64,000 nucleotides of DNA. Origin: Cristatella mucedo. Lineage: Eukaryota > Bryozoa > Phylactolaemata > Cristatellidae. Made by a program: the position numbers and the translations under genes. Position 1 is the stretch's first letter. Each line of letters opens with the position of its first letter. Positions 1-11,501 of this stretch are shown piece after piece. The notes beneath the pieces were generated by a model. That model saw nothing but the letters and a program-made list of their open reading frames with translations, searched no databases and had not been told where the DNA came from. The DNA lies in NCBI GenBank assembly GCA_009760855.2, contig WPIO01000031.1:4147501-4211500 (forward strand), written 5' to 3'.

Positions 1-103
1 AATACTTGCCAATTATTTAAATGATCAGCATTAGTACCCACTACCTAGATATAGAAGAGATTCCGAAAGAGTGAACTGAAGAAGGCGAAGTCGATTATTG
101 ATA

Positions 104-113
104 GGCCTACCTG
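104..113 (-). other. Splice donor of the RNF212-like exon
   Basis: On the minus strand the sequence CACCAG|GTAGGC fits the 5' splice-site consensus. It leaves the exon in phase 1 just after the coiled-coil segment. Bases 1-110 would then be the start of the following intron. Confidence -1.
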
Positions 114-579
114 GTGAGCGGCGTCTGCACGGCGCCGATGATGCAGGCACAGCTCTCGAAGCTAGAAGCGACTTAAGGTAGGTGTTCTCCTCCTTTGTTG
201 TAGTCAATGACTTCTCTAGTTCACTTATTCTGCTCTTCATTTCGATCAGCGCTTCGTCCTGCTGCTGCAATCTTCGCCGGATCTCCTGCTGGTGGGTGAC
301 CAACCGCTGCCTGTGGCTCTTCTGGAACTGCATCACATTCAACAGCTGCTTTTGATACTTCGTAAACAATTCAATCGGGTCCGTGAAAAAGGCCTGCACA
401 TCAGGCTTCATGCTGGACGAGAGCGGTATGGTTGTGCATGCAGTGCTGCAAAGGTGGCATTTGCCGGCCAGCTTCCCGGCGCAACCGGCGCAAAATGTGT
501 GTCCACAGTTGGTCAAAATAAATTGTAAGCCGCCTCCTGGCTGGCTGAAACATGTGTTACAATGAACCCAGTCTGCCAT
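111..579 (-). CDS. RNF212: RNF212/RNF212B-like meiotic RING E3 ligase, first coding exon (partial gene)
   Basis: About 156 codons of a RING-finger protein of the Zip3/RNF212 family. Family members are chromosome-bound SUMO/ubiquitin E3 ligases that stabilise recombination intermediates and designate crossovers at the synaptonemal complex in meiosis. The N-terminus starts MADWVHCNTC and shows a full C3HC4 RING: C7, C10, C25, H27, C30, C33, C41, C44. A charged, Q/E/K/L-rich segment at about residues 75-145 should form the coiled coil usual in the family. I start at 579 rather than the in-frame ATG at 612, because family members begin with a short M-(A)-D/S-W stretch just before the first RING cysteine. 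Reading continues to a stop at 31, but a consensus donor (CAG|GTAGG) at 111/110 ends the exon better; the residues after it look like intron. The serine-rich C-terminal tail must lie in exons left of the window. The RNF212 versus RNF212B paralogue is not resolved: the N-terminus resembles RNF212B and the post-RING part RNF212. Confidence -1.
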
Positions 580-822
580 AGTTCTAGGCTCGGATGTCTC
601 GGTTATAAACAATGCAGACGACGGGTCAACGGATGCACGCGCGTGCGATTTCCGCTGCAGCCCTAAGGAGCCGGGTACTTCCTGTTTCGTAACCGACGCT
701 GGCAGTGCTAGAAGAAAGCTTTGTATAAGTAATATAACGGTTGTTTATAACTCCGACTGCCTTCATAAACGAGCCGGCGCTAAAGACATCACGCATTGTT
801 TTCATCAGTACCAGGGCCCTTG

Positions 823-830
823 TGACGTCA
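823..830. promoter_or_regulatory. CRE palindrome TGACGTCA upstream of the RNF212-like gene
   Basis: A perfect 8-bp CREB/CREM-type site lies about 245 bp upstream of the chosen start codon on the minus strand, beside a GC-rich stretch (CCGCCGCCCG). CREM-type regulation of germ-line genes is well known in animals; its use here is inferred from position only. No clear TATA box or start site could be assigned. Confidence -1.
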
Positions 831-3219
831 CTAAGCCGCCGCCCGTTCCCTGTTCGAGTATCCGTCTACTCTAGGGAAAAGTCTTACAGGAGTTACTGCA
901 TGCGAGCGAATGAATGAGAATGGTCACAAGCACCAGTTAAATGTTATCATGGCCAATTGTTATACAACTGGCTCAGGAAATTGGCTTTAGGTGGCCATAT
1001 CGCGCACTGCCATTCCTCAAAGCTCAACTGCTTTACTTTTCCCCGTACAGCCTGCCTTGCCATCAGCAGAAGAGCTACGGAGCTCCGGATTGAAAAGCAG
1101 CGAGCGAATTCCATCAAAAGAAATATCAGTGAATTCCATTAACCTGCTGAACGCGAATCACCATGTCCGCTCAGTGAGATGGACGATCGAGATGATGGGT
1201 TCGAGAGAAATTTCGACAGTCCACGCCCCTCGACTGTGCGAGTTACTTGACTTGCCGCAGTTGAACATCGAAAACCGCGAGAGCGTGGGTAGGAAATTAG
1301 CTCGCACCGAAACACGTGATCGGCATCCAATGACGGGAGGGAGGTGGAGCGTTGTGCTCACCAGCTCCACGACGAAAAATTGACGCGTCGATGTATTTGC
1401 ATTTTTTTCTAGAGTTTCAGCTATTAAATTTGGTGCTCTCGTGCAGTGCATCTCTAACTATCTAAGAACTTCTTGCTGCACCAAACCCAAAGCTGATATA
1501 GCCTTCAGATGCTAAAGCAGCCTTCAACCTCCCATCGGCCGGAGTTTAAAAATTTTCTGAAATTGCTTTTTCTAAATTAAGATTGTTCGGTCTTGACCTG
1601 GAGCCGGCAAAACAGCATTTTTTTCTTCGAGCCGTCATTCAAAGGGCGTTCTTGAACGATCTAGACTAGGACGTTGAGGAGAACGTGCCTCAAACGGAAA
1701 ATAGCGTGCACGCGTAAAACTGGAGCAAGGGCAAGGCGGAGCGGGAGCCATCGACGCATCGAGAAGCTTGCATTCTCCGCCGCCGCCGGTAAGCTCTCCG
1801 ATTTGGTGCCTGCGGATTGCACTAAGTGTGCTAAGCTCCAGCTTAAATTAATCCGCAGTGATGTGCTACTTTAATCTTGAATGCTTCAAGCTAGTTTTTA
1901 TATACGGAGGTTTACTTTGTACCAAGTATTTATGCACGGAACAATACCCACAGCAAGTTTCGACAACCGTTACTCCATGGAAGCAAACATCAATATTTAA
2001 AACTTCCAGCATAACTCTTTCCCTTTTACCCGAGTTGTTTGGCATGGGCGTGACGTAGAATGCTGCTGAAAACCGTCGCAACGTTTGCGTAATCTGCCTA
2101 TGCATCTGCAAGCGCACACAGCTGCACGCTCGTACATGGCATTTGACCATGCTACGACGATCAAGGTCGTGGAAGCGAGTACAGCGGCAGCAGACAAATC
2201 CTTGAATTTACTAATATGGGCAGATATGAATGTATGCGATATGAGCCGATTGCAGCTGTGAATCTTCTGCAGATCTATATCGAAGCGCCCCTTTATTATT
2301 CAATAATTTTCAAATACACTGAATTTTAGTTTAAATGGTTATACAGGAGAATGAAATCAAAAATCACAACTTAAAATAGTTACGTTCTGTAACGTTCTAA
2401 TAAATACTTAATGCTATAAGATTGTAATCATAATATTTCAAATGAAAAAACAATAATTATAAAGTTTCAATTTATTACAGTTCACGGAATCTTGAAGATA
2501 GATTCTCCTTGACTTCAAAGTAGGAAATTCGTGTCATTAAAAGTAGTCTCAAAGTGTTCCCTTTCAATGCTGAGAATTGTCACATTGCTAAGATGGTCTT
2601 GCCCCATTGGAGCGCGAAAATTTCCATAAAATAAGTTTAAGTTTGCGGAAAGACCTTTCACAGCTGGCTATTGACATTTCTGGCTCTCTGAAGCCATTCT
2701 TCTTAAGCCGCCTATGGACCGCCGCTACTCGCGAATCGAGGAAGCTCCGTTTAATCTGCTCCGCGAAGAATTCCCTGCGTCTCAGTGCGAGCTGTCTTTT
2801 CCCGAGTGCTTCGCGTGCTTACCTGTCTTTGCACGGTGCAGCTGCTAGGTCCGCCTAACCTGTTCTAATTAAGATATCGGTACGACGAGTGCTATGAGTG
2901 CGGCGCCGATGTCCGTACCCCGCCTAGCGGCTCACACCGCGTGCAAAGTGCTACCAATAGCGCTACCGAAGGACACCACTCTTAATAATGCGTAACATAA
3001 TTGCCGTATATTACGCCGGTAGGACAGGCAGCTCAGAGGCAAGCAGTTAAAAGCAGACGCGCAATACGAAGGCTGAGGCGCAATGACTCACCGACCGGAA
3101 AGCCTCCCTACTCCCGGAAGAGCGCCTGCCCGGTCCGGCGTTGGCTTATGTCGAGCCGGTCGCAAGTCTTAATCAGGATAATTGTCATAATGTTCACACA
3201 ATTTAATGTAAATGTTTTC
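831..3219. other. No recognisable gene
   Basis: Mixed-composition DNA with an AT-rich stretch around 2,200-2,520. The open frames (longest about 130 codons at 991-1383) show no motif, lack a family resemblance I know, and overlap on both strands. I see no RNA gene or clear transposon here. Confidence -1.
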
Positions 3220-4100
3220 CAAAAGTATTAGGCGCCCCTTTTGGCGCCCCGCTGTGATCCAGTGCCCGGGGAAATGTGCGCCCCAGCCTGCCCCCCTTTC
3301 GGTACGCCTCTGGTGCCAACGCCCGTCGGTTCCTTCCGTCGAAGAATGCAGCGCACGCGCGCTGTTGGAAGCGAGCGAGCCCTAAAGGGCAGACGGTTCG
3401 AACTAGCAAAGCGTAGCATCGTCTGAGGCGCGTCGCGTTGTCGAGACGAACTGGTTTCGATCGCTTGCCGCAGCGAGTGGGGGAGGGGGATGCGATCGCC
3501 CTTCCGGCAGGTTGGCCTCCGCCAAGCGCTCGCTCTCGCTCGCCGTATCTTGCCGCTGGTGGGCGAAGCTCCAGCTCGGCAAAGCGGCGAGGCCGCCTTG
3601 CCGCCGCTCGCCGGCGTGCGAGCAGGCCAGCGTGCGCTGTCGCCCACCGTGCACCCTGTCGGCGCTCGGAGAAACTGGACGTGGAAGCCGCACACCACGT
3701 GCTTTGTAACAAGGCTCAGTGCTTTGTAGCAGCGCCGCCGAGAGTCCGGCCGCCGAGCCGGGAGCGGCCGCCGAGCCGTGCGGCTAAGCACGCCTCTCGG
3801 CGTCCCGCCGACACTCCGTGCATATCCGGTGGAGGTGTCACGAGCTTCTCGGACGCCGGCTCGCAGAGCTTCCTCCCGACGTCGACGCCGCCCTCCCGCG
3901 TCGCCGTCGGCTACGCGGCAGCGGTGCCGGAGGTAGTCGGAAGCGCTTCGCGCGTCGACGACGCGAGCGAGACTCGCAGGCGAGAGGGGGCGGCCGGCCG
4001 GAAGCGGGGAAGCAGTGGGCGGGGCGGGTGGGGGGCTTGTACGTGAGAATGCCTGAGCGTCACAGCCGCTCAGGCGGGCAGCGGGGAGGGTGGGTTCGCT
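3220..4100. other. GC-rich, CpG-rich segment
   Basis: Strongly GC-rich DNA with frequent CpG. Several overlapping frames stay open on both strands, as expected from GC-rich composition rather than coding. It could be a CpG island or promoter of an unseen gene, but no exon with recognisable protein similarity was found. Confidence -1.
4018..4093 (+). other. G-quadruplex motifs flanking a 9-bp stem hairpin
   Basis: Two runs of four or more G-tracts (about 4018-4035 and 4077-4093) fit the G-quadruplex pattern. Between them, GCCTGAGCG (4051-4059) and CGCTCAGGC (4067-4075) form a perfect 9-bp stem with a 7-nt loop. The structure is read directly from the sequence; no function is implied. Confidence -1.
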
Positions 4101-4235
4101 AGTGTACTGATGCTCTTAGTATCATCTCCTCCATAAACAGGCGCTGCCTCCTCTTCTCCATGAGGGCTTCGTATCTCTCTGAAATGACGCGCTTTTTCTG
4201 CTCGTGAGCAGCCCTAAAACGAAGAAAGATAGAAG

Positions 4236-4398
4236 CATAGATAGATAGACAGACTGATAAATAGATCGGTAGATAGATAGATTGATAGACAGACAGACAG
4301 ACAGATAGACAGATAGACAGACGGACGGACGAACGGACGGACGGACGAACAGACGGACGGTCAAACGGATGGATGGATGGATGGATGGATGGATGGAT
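4236..4398 (+). repeat. Compound tetranucleotide microsatellite (GATA/GACA/GACG/GATG)n
   Basis: The tract changes by blocks from GATA to GACA, GACG and finally GATG, a stepwise point-mutation-and-slippage history. It abuts a long GA dinucleotide tract. Confidence -1.
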
Positions 4399-4401
4399 GA
4401 A

Positions 4402-4525
<124 letters not shown>

Positions 4526-4732
4526 TTTGCGTTCGGAGTAGCGGCAATCGTGAGCGTGGCGCGCTCGGGGCAGTAGCCGAGCTCTCTGGCTCCATGCTCC
4601 TGTCGGACTATCATTAACGAATCCATCTCCCAGCCAGCAAAGCTCCCGGCTAAGCCAACGTCAGTGCATCTGCAGTCTGGCAGAGACAAGGAATTAGCGA
4701 CAACGCAAGAGTTGGCGGACCCCTGAGTCTTG

Positions 4733-4880
4733 TAAGGTGCTCGCATTTCACTCGCCGGGTCGCCGGTTTTAATCCTGGAGCTTGAAAGTATTTATCGACC
4801 ACTGCTAGCGATAGCCGCTAGGCTAACGCTCCTCTGCCGCTGTATAAATGATGCTTTAGAATCAGCTTATCTTTACTTCG
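4733..4880 (+). mobile_element. SINE-like copy, family 2 (weakly tRNA-like head)
   Basis: Shares with 60423-60570 an ordered set of matches: GGTGCTCGC, a GTCG-GGTTTT block resembling a degenerate pol III B box, and the 3' motif CTGCCGCTRTATAAAT followed by GAATCAG. Two diverged copies about 56 kb apart suggest a dispersed short element. The tRNA ancestry is tentative. Confidence -1.
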
Positions 4881-6576
4881 CTTCACTCTCGGGCAAGTGG
4901 AGGAGATGGCGAGTTCAAACCTTGCGAGCATTCCCCCTCCCCGCCAGCGAAGGACTCCGCTGCAAATACCCTCCGAGGCGCGCTTCGCCGCTAGCTCGTT
5001 CTATCGCGAGCATTTCAGGCCACGCCCACTCCATCGGACAGCCCACGCAGCCATGGAAAGACGCTGTTCCGCCACTCACGAGGTCCGGGTCGATGGGAGC
5101 ATTTCTGGATGGTGGATCACTCCGCTGCGCTGCGAAGCAGTGGAGCGCTCCTCTTAGCTCTGACCCAGCGGAGCGCGCCGCCGCGTCAGAAGTTTATCGC
5201 GGACGCACCGCCGACGTTTCGCGACCTCTCAAAAGTCGCTAGCTTGCATGTCCCTCGAGCCGCGCGGGAGCTCGAGTGGTCGGTAGGGGCACCACTGCGT
5301 TGAACGGCCGCTTCCGCAACAAAGCCCGCGACGCTGGGTGGGTGGGGGGGGGGTGGTAAACCACCGCAAGCGACCGGCGGCAGACTGCCGCCGCATAGCG
5401 GCAAGTGCAGCGCTGACTGGTGAGCTGCATGTGGTCGGCCACTGGCCTCAGGAAGAACGGCCTTAACGTGGCCTGCGGCTGAAACAAAGACGCACAGCTG
5501 CAGGTTCGCCGCTAGGCTCACGCGAGCGGCGGCGGCTGCGGCGGCGCCGATTCGCGGCAGCAAAGCGCTGAGGACAGCTGAAACAGCCGCGGCGGCTAAA
5601 AGCCGGCCGCGGCGTCGGCGGCGCCGACCCTAGGCGAAGCGCGCTGGCCTCGAAACCTTTGTCCGGAAGCGCGAACCTCGCACAAAGGCTAATCGGCCAG
5701 CACTACATTATTAATGGGAGCTGCCTTTTACACAATGACGCAGTTATTATGTTAAAGACTCGGCAAAAGCCGGCCGCAGGTGACAAAAGGATATACTTAG
5801 CTTCGCCAATATTTTGATTTCGCCAGAGCGGAAGCCTCACGTTTCGCGGTCGACTCGCAGGAGCTGTCGCTCGACCGGAAACGGCGCGGGTTTCGCTGCG
5901 CCGGCGCCAGGTCGCGCGTGCGCGAACCGGCAACGGACGCATGGCCGACCGTCGGCGGCTTCGGCGGCGGCGTCGTCTGCTGCTGGCGTCGGTCTCGGCT
6001 CGGTCGACACGCGCGCGCGCTTCGCGGGAGCTGCTGCTTTCGGGACGTGACGCGCGGCACGCCCGGGCGTGCCCGGCGTGCTAACCCGGCCGAACATCTG
6101 CCACTTCGCGGGCTCTCCAAGGGCCGACAATATCTCGGACGGGTCCCAACGCTACCCGGAATTTACCAGATTCATACCAGTCGTACCGCACGGGGTCACC
6201 GCCCTGCTCCTCGCCTCCCCTAGTCGCCTACCCGCTACGACGCGCGTCGGCACAATCCTCGAGCCGCGAGCCGCGCGCGGCACTGAATCGACGCCGCCAC
6301 CGCCGCGCTTCGAGGCGGCGGTGGCGGCGGAAGAGGCAGAGCCGCTCGTTCGGTAAGTGGTCGGCGGCGCTAGGAGGTCGGGACCGCTCGCGGGGATCGA
6401 CGCTCGCTCTCGAATGATTTTTCGCCTCAGCCGCGAACGGGCGCGCGAAATGCTGCGAAAGAACGACGCAGCCGATAGGCAGGCGTGCAGCAGCTCAGAT
6501 TAAGACCGGCAGCGGGTTCAAGGCCGTTTACCGCGGCGCTAGTCGGGATTGCACCGTACGCCGTACGAGTTTGACT
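4881..6576. other. GC-rich, CpG-rich segment without recognisable gene
   Basis: High-GC, CpG-rich DNA with many overlapping frames open on both strands and no protein motif. It includes G-tracts at about 5336-5356 (GGGTGGGT followed by ten G) that fit a G-quadruplex. Confidence -1.
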
Positions 6577-6633
6577 CCCTGTCTGTCTGTCTGTCTGTCT
6601 CTGTCTCTGTCTCTGTCTCTCTGTCTCTCTCTG

Positions 6634-6664
<31 letters not shown>

Positions 6665-6922
6665 GTCTCTCTGTCTCTCTGTCTCTCTGTCTCTCTGTCT
6701 CTCTGTCTCTCTGTCTCTCTGTCTCTCTGTCTCTCTGTCTCTCTGTCTCTCTGTCTCTCTGTCTCTCTGTCTCTCTCTGTCTCTCTGTCTCTCTGTCTCT
6801 CTCTGTCTCTCTCTGTCTCTCTGTCTCTCTGTCTCTCTGTCTCTCTGTCTCTCTGTCTCTCTGTCTCTCTGTCTCTCTGTCTCTCCCTATCTCTCTCCGT
6901 CTCCCTCTCTCTCTCTTTCTCC
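6577..6922 (+). repeat. Compound microsatellite of CTGT and CTCT units
   Basis: About 345 bp that begins as (CTGT)n and continues as mixed CTGTCTCT and CTGTCTCTCT units. The long Ser-Leu-Cys and Arg-Glu-Thr frames over it are artefacts of the repeat. Confidence -1.
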
Positions 6923-7734
6923 ATTATTCCAAATTTTCGCTCACCTCCAACGATCGTGTTCGACTTTCTCCGCGTCCAAAGATGTCGGCTCTCGTCGAGC
7001 TTCGCTCGGAACGTCGGTGGGCAGCGGCGACTGGACGGCCTCCGCCGACGCCATTTCGTGGCCCGAGAGCCGACGGGGGGCTCTTGCCGTTTCGAAGCCT
7101 TCCGTAGCCGGAAGCTCGGCCATCGCTCGTAGTACCAGTCGGTCTACTTCGATGCGAGCGAGCGCGGCAGCGGACAGCGGGCGGTCGGCGCAGGCTTCGA
7201 ACGCAGCTCGACGTTCCGGCGCCGGCGCTCAAGCCAGCGGACGACTGGTTCCTTACGAGCCCTGCGGGCCGCGGCCGTCACCGCCGCGGCCTCCGATCAC
7301 GTTTCATCAGCACGCAAGTGCTAAAGGTCTCCCGGCGGCGCATCGGAGCCGGGCGCAGCGCTGCGAGGCGCCGCGGTCAGCGCCGCGAAGGCTAAACAAT
7401 GCGCAGCACCGGCAGCCTCCGAGCCGTCGGCGGCGGTGGCGGCGGCCCGCTGCCAAAGACTGGAGAACCCATTGTGGAGTTATTGGCGCGGCCAGCGGTG
7501 CGCGTGACTCGAAGCACTTTCCTGCTTAGCGAGACCGACGCGCCTTTACACTCGCGCAGGAAATGTTAAGCGACGTGCCGGCGGCTCGGCAATAGCGCTA
7601 GCGAGCCCTACGCCGCGACCTTCGAGGAGCGCCCTCATCGTCGCTGGATCGGACGGACTACGTTCGCGAGCCGCCGAGAGTGGCAGTAGGATGGCAGGAC
7701 AGCAATTCGGCATTTCCGTAGTCTGCCCTTTGAC
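6923..7734. other. GC-rich segment without recognisable gene
   Basis: CpG-rich DNA continuing the composition of the region before the microsatellite. Open frames on both strands show no motif. Confidence -1.
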
Positions 7735-8180
7735 CACGGGCTTTGGGAGCATACGAACTAAAGGCACGGTCTCCAAAGGATTTGAGGTTCGTACGAAGTA
7801 TAGCTAAATGAATTGAGTCAGAAAAGCGGGTGGTACAATGCCTTGCCTTGGTAGGCGAGCAGATCTATATGATAGCAATAATAACAACAATAGTAAATTT
7901 GATATCATTACATTACATATAGCGCTCTCCGAGAACTCAATCTCTTTCTAGTAGGCGCGTTACATTTGCTCTGATAGGTAGGCTGTAATCAAAGAATGAA
8001 TGGACCTAAAATGAGTGACAGAGCCTTGAAGTCGATACGCTGCTTGCTTGGGAGCCAGTGCAGGTCGACAAGAAGCGGTTTTATACGTGGCAAGGGCGAC
8101 GCTCACGACACAAGCCTAGCGGCAGAGTTTTACACCAACTCGAAGCCCCTGGCTGCACAGCCTGGTAGACCACCGTCGAC
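7735..8180 (-). mobile_element. LINE fragment (L2-like, 3' part of ORF2), interrupted
   Basis: Colinear with the LINE copy at 23,465-23,815, including the blocks around CATACGAACTAAAG, GAATTGAGTCAGAAAAG and GAATGAATGGACCTAAAA. It has stops and frameshifts throughout. A separate LINE 3'-end sequence is inserted at about 7,865-7,975. Confidence -1.
7865..7975 (-). mobile_element. LINE 3'-end insertion nested in the LINE fragment
   Basis: The block GCGCTCTCCGAGAACTCAAT, TCTTTCTAG and TTACATTTGCT matches the 3' termini at 8,580 and 23,190. It interrupts a sequence that is continuous at about 23,590, so it was inserted after the outer fragment. Confidence -1.
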
Positions 8181-8575
8181 CTGGTGGACCAATAATGGGT
8201 TATTTTTGGTTTAGAGCTTAGGTCTAAGGGTTTAGGGTTTAGTATTTAGGTATTAGAATGAAACTCTAAATGGTAAAGATAACTGAAAATATGTTTAGTT
8301 AACGTAAATATAAACATATGGTGGCGACCATGAATAGCCTGCTATGAGCACTGTGCCCATAGCAGACTTACACGGCTGTATGAACAAACAACGACGTATT
8401 AGCTGTGTCGGAAGCTTGAGTGAAAAGAGTACGCAAAATAATTAAAATAGTTAAATTATAAAAAATAAATTAATAAAATAAGTACCACTACTGGGTCGCG
8501 TGCGATGCGGCGGAGCGCGAGTAGTGCAATGCACCTTGCGGCAGTACCTTCGAGACCTAATCGCGCGGCAGCCAC
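8181..8575. other. AT-rich stretch, no gene seen
   Basis: Non-coding. A degenerate TTTAGGG-like patch (about 8222-8252) has only two clean units and is not a telomere tract. Confidence -1.
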
Positions 8576-8576
8576 G

Positions 8577-8662
8577 ATGTTATAATAATAATAATAATGC
8601 ACTTGAAAAAGCGCCCTCAGAGAACTCAATGTCTGTCTAGGTGCCTTACATTTGCTGCAAAG
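8577..8662 (-). mobile_element. LINE 3'-terminal fragment with (TTA)n tail
   Basis: The (ATAATA)n start followed by GCGCCCTCAGAGAACTCAAT, GTCTAGGTGCC and TTACATTTGCTGCAAAGG is the reverse complement of a common L2-clade 3' end ending in a short ATT tail. Confidence -1.
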
Positions 8663-9063
8663 GGTTGATATACGCGGGTGGGTGGGTGGTGGCTGGTCGG
8701 AGATTGGTCAACGCCGCCGCCACTTTGCCGTCGGCGGGCAGCGGCAATGTACGTGGAGCAACCGATTGGTTCCCACTGCACCCGCGCGATTCGCGGCAGC
8801 CCTGATGGAAGCGAGTCTCGATCGGCGCCATCTTTCACAGGCAGTCTTTCACTGACCGCCGCTACGCGTGGCACTGACAGGGCAACTGGTCGCAGACCGG
8901 GCAACGGGTCACAGGAAGGCCCACCGGTCACCTACAGGACACCGCTCTATCAACCGGGCCGAGACGGCTTCGAAGCCTTGACCCAGAGGCCTCAACCCTT
9001 GACCAGGCGCAGCTTCGAATTTCAAGCAACCTTACTGCCACCCATTCGTCGCGCGTATCTTAG

Positions 9064-9230
9064 CTGTTTTAATAGCCTTGTTTGCATAGCGGCCGAAGGC
9101 CTTTTCGGCTAGCGCCACCGCTTGCAGTTGGCATTAAAGGATCTCCCAACCGCAGGATTCGAATCCGGGCCTCGGTAGTAAAGAGCGTCCTCCCAACCGT
9201 CGCCCTTACCTCCTGGGCTACCACGGCCTA
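9064..9230 (-). mobile_element. tRNA-derived SINE, family 1, copy 1
   Basis: On the minus strand the element opens with a tRNA-like head (A-box-like TGGTAGCCCAGGAGG, B-box GATTCGAATCC). It continues through GCCAACTGCAAGCGGTGG to a tail resembling GCTATGCAAACAAGGCTATT. The same order is found at 16,049-16,210 and 18,010-18,170. Confidence -1.
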
Positions 9231-9234
9231 ATTT

Positions 9235-9341
9235 GACATTACAACCGCTCGTGACATTACAACCGCTCGTGACATTACAACCGCTCGTGACATTACAACC
9301 GCTCGTGACATTACAACCGCTCGTGACATTACAACCGCTCG
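9235..9341 (+). repeat. 18-bp minisatellite, six copies
   Basis: Six essentially perfect copies of GACATTACAACCGCTCGT start 4 bp after the head end of the SINE, suggesting slippage at the insertion edge. The 18-bp period keeps a reading frame, so a repeated open frame there is not evidence of a gene. Confidence -1.
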
Positions 9342-9680
9342 CCCTCTCGATCGAGGCTGAGTCGACGCGACATCATCGCGGCCACTGGCTAGATGCCGGT
9401 CGTCAGCAGAATGCGGGGTGGGGGCTGGGGTGGGGAGGCGACGCTTCTAGCGGGAGAGGGCGGGGCGAGGATGCTTCTCGCCGTGCAGGCGAATCAAGCT
9501 AATGCCGAGGCAGGACGCACAGCTGGCCGGAAGCATTTATCCTCAAAAATCCCTCGCTAGATGGGTGTGGCTGGCGTGTGTTTTGATGACCGACGGGCAC
9601 GGCAGCCACCAACTAGCCGAAATACGATCCAACCCGCCCGTCTGCCTGCTCGCGACGGTGGCGGATGCAGCGAGCCAACC

Positions 9681-9968
9681 GGCCCGACCCGACCCGACCC
9701 GACCCGACCCGACCCGACCCGACCCGACCCGACCCGACCGGACCCGACCCGACCCGACCCGACCCGACCCGACCCGACCCGACCCGACCCGACCCGACCC
9801 GACCCGACCCGACCCGACCCGACCCGACCCGAACCCGACCCGACCCGACCCGACCCAGCCCGGCCCGGCCCGGCCCAGCCCGGCCCGACCCGACCCGACC
9901 CGACCCGACCCGACCCGACCCGACCTGACCCGACTCGACCCGACCTGACCCGACCCTACCCGACCCGG
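9681..9968 (+). repeat. (CCCGA)n pentanucleotide microsatellite
   Basis: About 290 bp of GACCC units with a short internal (GGCCC)n variant near 9,857-9,886. The Pro-Thr-Arg-Asp and Gly-Ser-Arg-Val frames are artefacts of the repeat. Confidence -1.
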
Positions 9969-11493
9969 CTCTGCCAGCTGAGGCCCGTAAGCTCGCGCGC
10001 GTCTCCGGCGCGAGCCCCCCCCCCCCCAGTGTCCCGCGTGCTCGGGCGGGGCGACGCCGCTGTCTTCTGGCAGCTTCGCCGCGAAGCGCCGAGCCGCTGC
10101 AGCACTCCCAGCGGGCCAGCCGTTGAGCGCTTACGAGTTCGGCCGCTCCTGCCTGCATGTCTGCCAGTGCGTTCGTGATCAATAGCGGGCGAGCGCGCGG
10201 CGCGAAAAATTGCTTCCGGCCGAGCCTACGCCGCCGCATAAATTCGGCGTGCTGCCCGCAAAGCCGACTCTTGTTTTGCGGCACTCATTCTTGCGGGTCT
10301 CCGCCTTGCGGTAGCGTCAATGCGGCGTCGATACTCTGAGGCGCTGGTTAGCAGCGCACGCCCGGTCTTCACGGAGAATGTCCGAAAACGGTCAAAAACT
10401 GTATATTTTCAGTTTTGGAAATTGGCATGTTAAAATAAAACTAGTTGTAAATGCAACCCCAAATTTTGGTGGTTGTGAGATGACTGGAACATGGTCAATG
10501 CAATTATTATGTAAGATCTATTTAGACCAGAAACAGTACATCGAGCTCAACAAAATAATTTTCTTTTAAAAATAACTAGCCCGAACTTCGGTTTTCTGGT
10601 GAACTCTGTAAATATAAGTTACTCAGCCTTAAACGGACCCACAGAAAACCACTTTGAAAAGTGATAAAACGTTACATTTTCAAAATAACAACACGTTTCC
10701 TCGAGATCAAACGTCCGACTGGTAGTTATAACGCGGTCATAAAAGCGGAAATAATGTAAATGAGATCGCCCCGGGCATAGCCCCGCCCCCAAAGCGAATA
10801 GCGACCTGCGGCAAACGGCTATCCAGGGTCATAACTCCTCCCTTAATCGCCAGAAATATGTTTAAATTACTATGTTTACATTGGTTTATCAATCGGAAGT
10901 GGCTGTCGTTCGGCAACTAAACTATCGTTAAGGATAATGTATTGATAAATTATAACCGCCGGGGGCCGCGGTAACAAAGGGGTCCATTATTACCGCACCG
11001 ACCGAATCCTGGGACTGCTGATCCGGTTCCTGTAGCGGCCGTAGCCTACAAGGCAACGGCCGCGAGTGGTCCTTTTCCCCGCCGCCGGGTAGTGCGGTGA
11101 CTTGGATAGAACTAGTGCGTCGTTTACTGGAAGCCAGTCTGAAAAATTTGATTCAATTCTATGCAAGGGAATTGAGGTGATTTCAAGTTCTTATTTATGC
11201 CGTTTAAAGTTCAATATTTGTATTGGTGATTGCGGGTGAGCCGCCCGGCTGTAGCATGGTTTGACGGCTGGCTGTATGGGACCTATCGTAGTTATGTTCT
11301 GCTTATGCTATGTAAGAGTTTTTTAAATTGACCTATTCCTAAGATCCTTATTTATCTATTTATTGAATTGTTTGTTAATGCATGGTGTTTCTAGTCCTGT
11401 CGCTTGGTTATAGCTTGGGGTTCTCAGTTTACCTGCAAACGACAGTCAAATGCCTGCACTCGCTTATGTCATATCTCCTAAAATAATGATCCG
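9969..11493. other. No recognisable gene
   Basis: GC-rich at first, AT-richer from about 10,380. It holds a poly-C run at about 10,015-10,027 and a hairpin GCGGCCGT/ACGGCCGC (11,035-11,042 and 11,056-11,063, 13-nt loop). No coding or RNA gene seen. Confidence -1.
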
Positions 11494-11501
11494 ATAACCT
11501 T

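Noticed and set aside
3203-4046. Frames of 170-200 codons on both strands in the GC-rich block
   Set aside because: Overlapping open frames on both strands are expected in CpG-rich DNA; no motif or homology recognised.
8222-8252. TTTAGGG telomere-like patch
   Set aside because: Only two clean units in an AT-rich context; too short and irregular for a telomeric tract.
9502-10284. Pro-Thr-Arg-Asp and Gly-Ser-Arg-Val repeat proteins over (CCCGA)n
   Set aside because: A pentanucleotide repeat without stops gives open frames in all phases; nothing else supports a gene.
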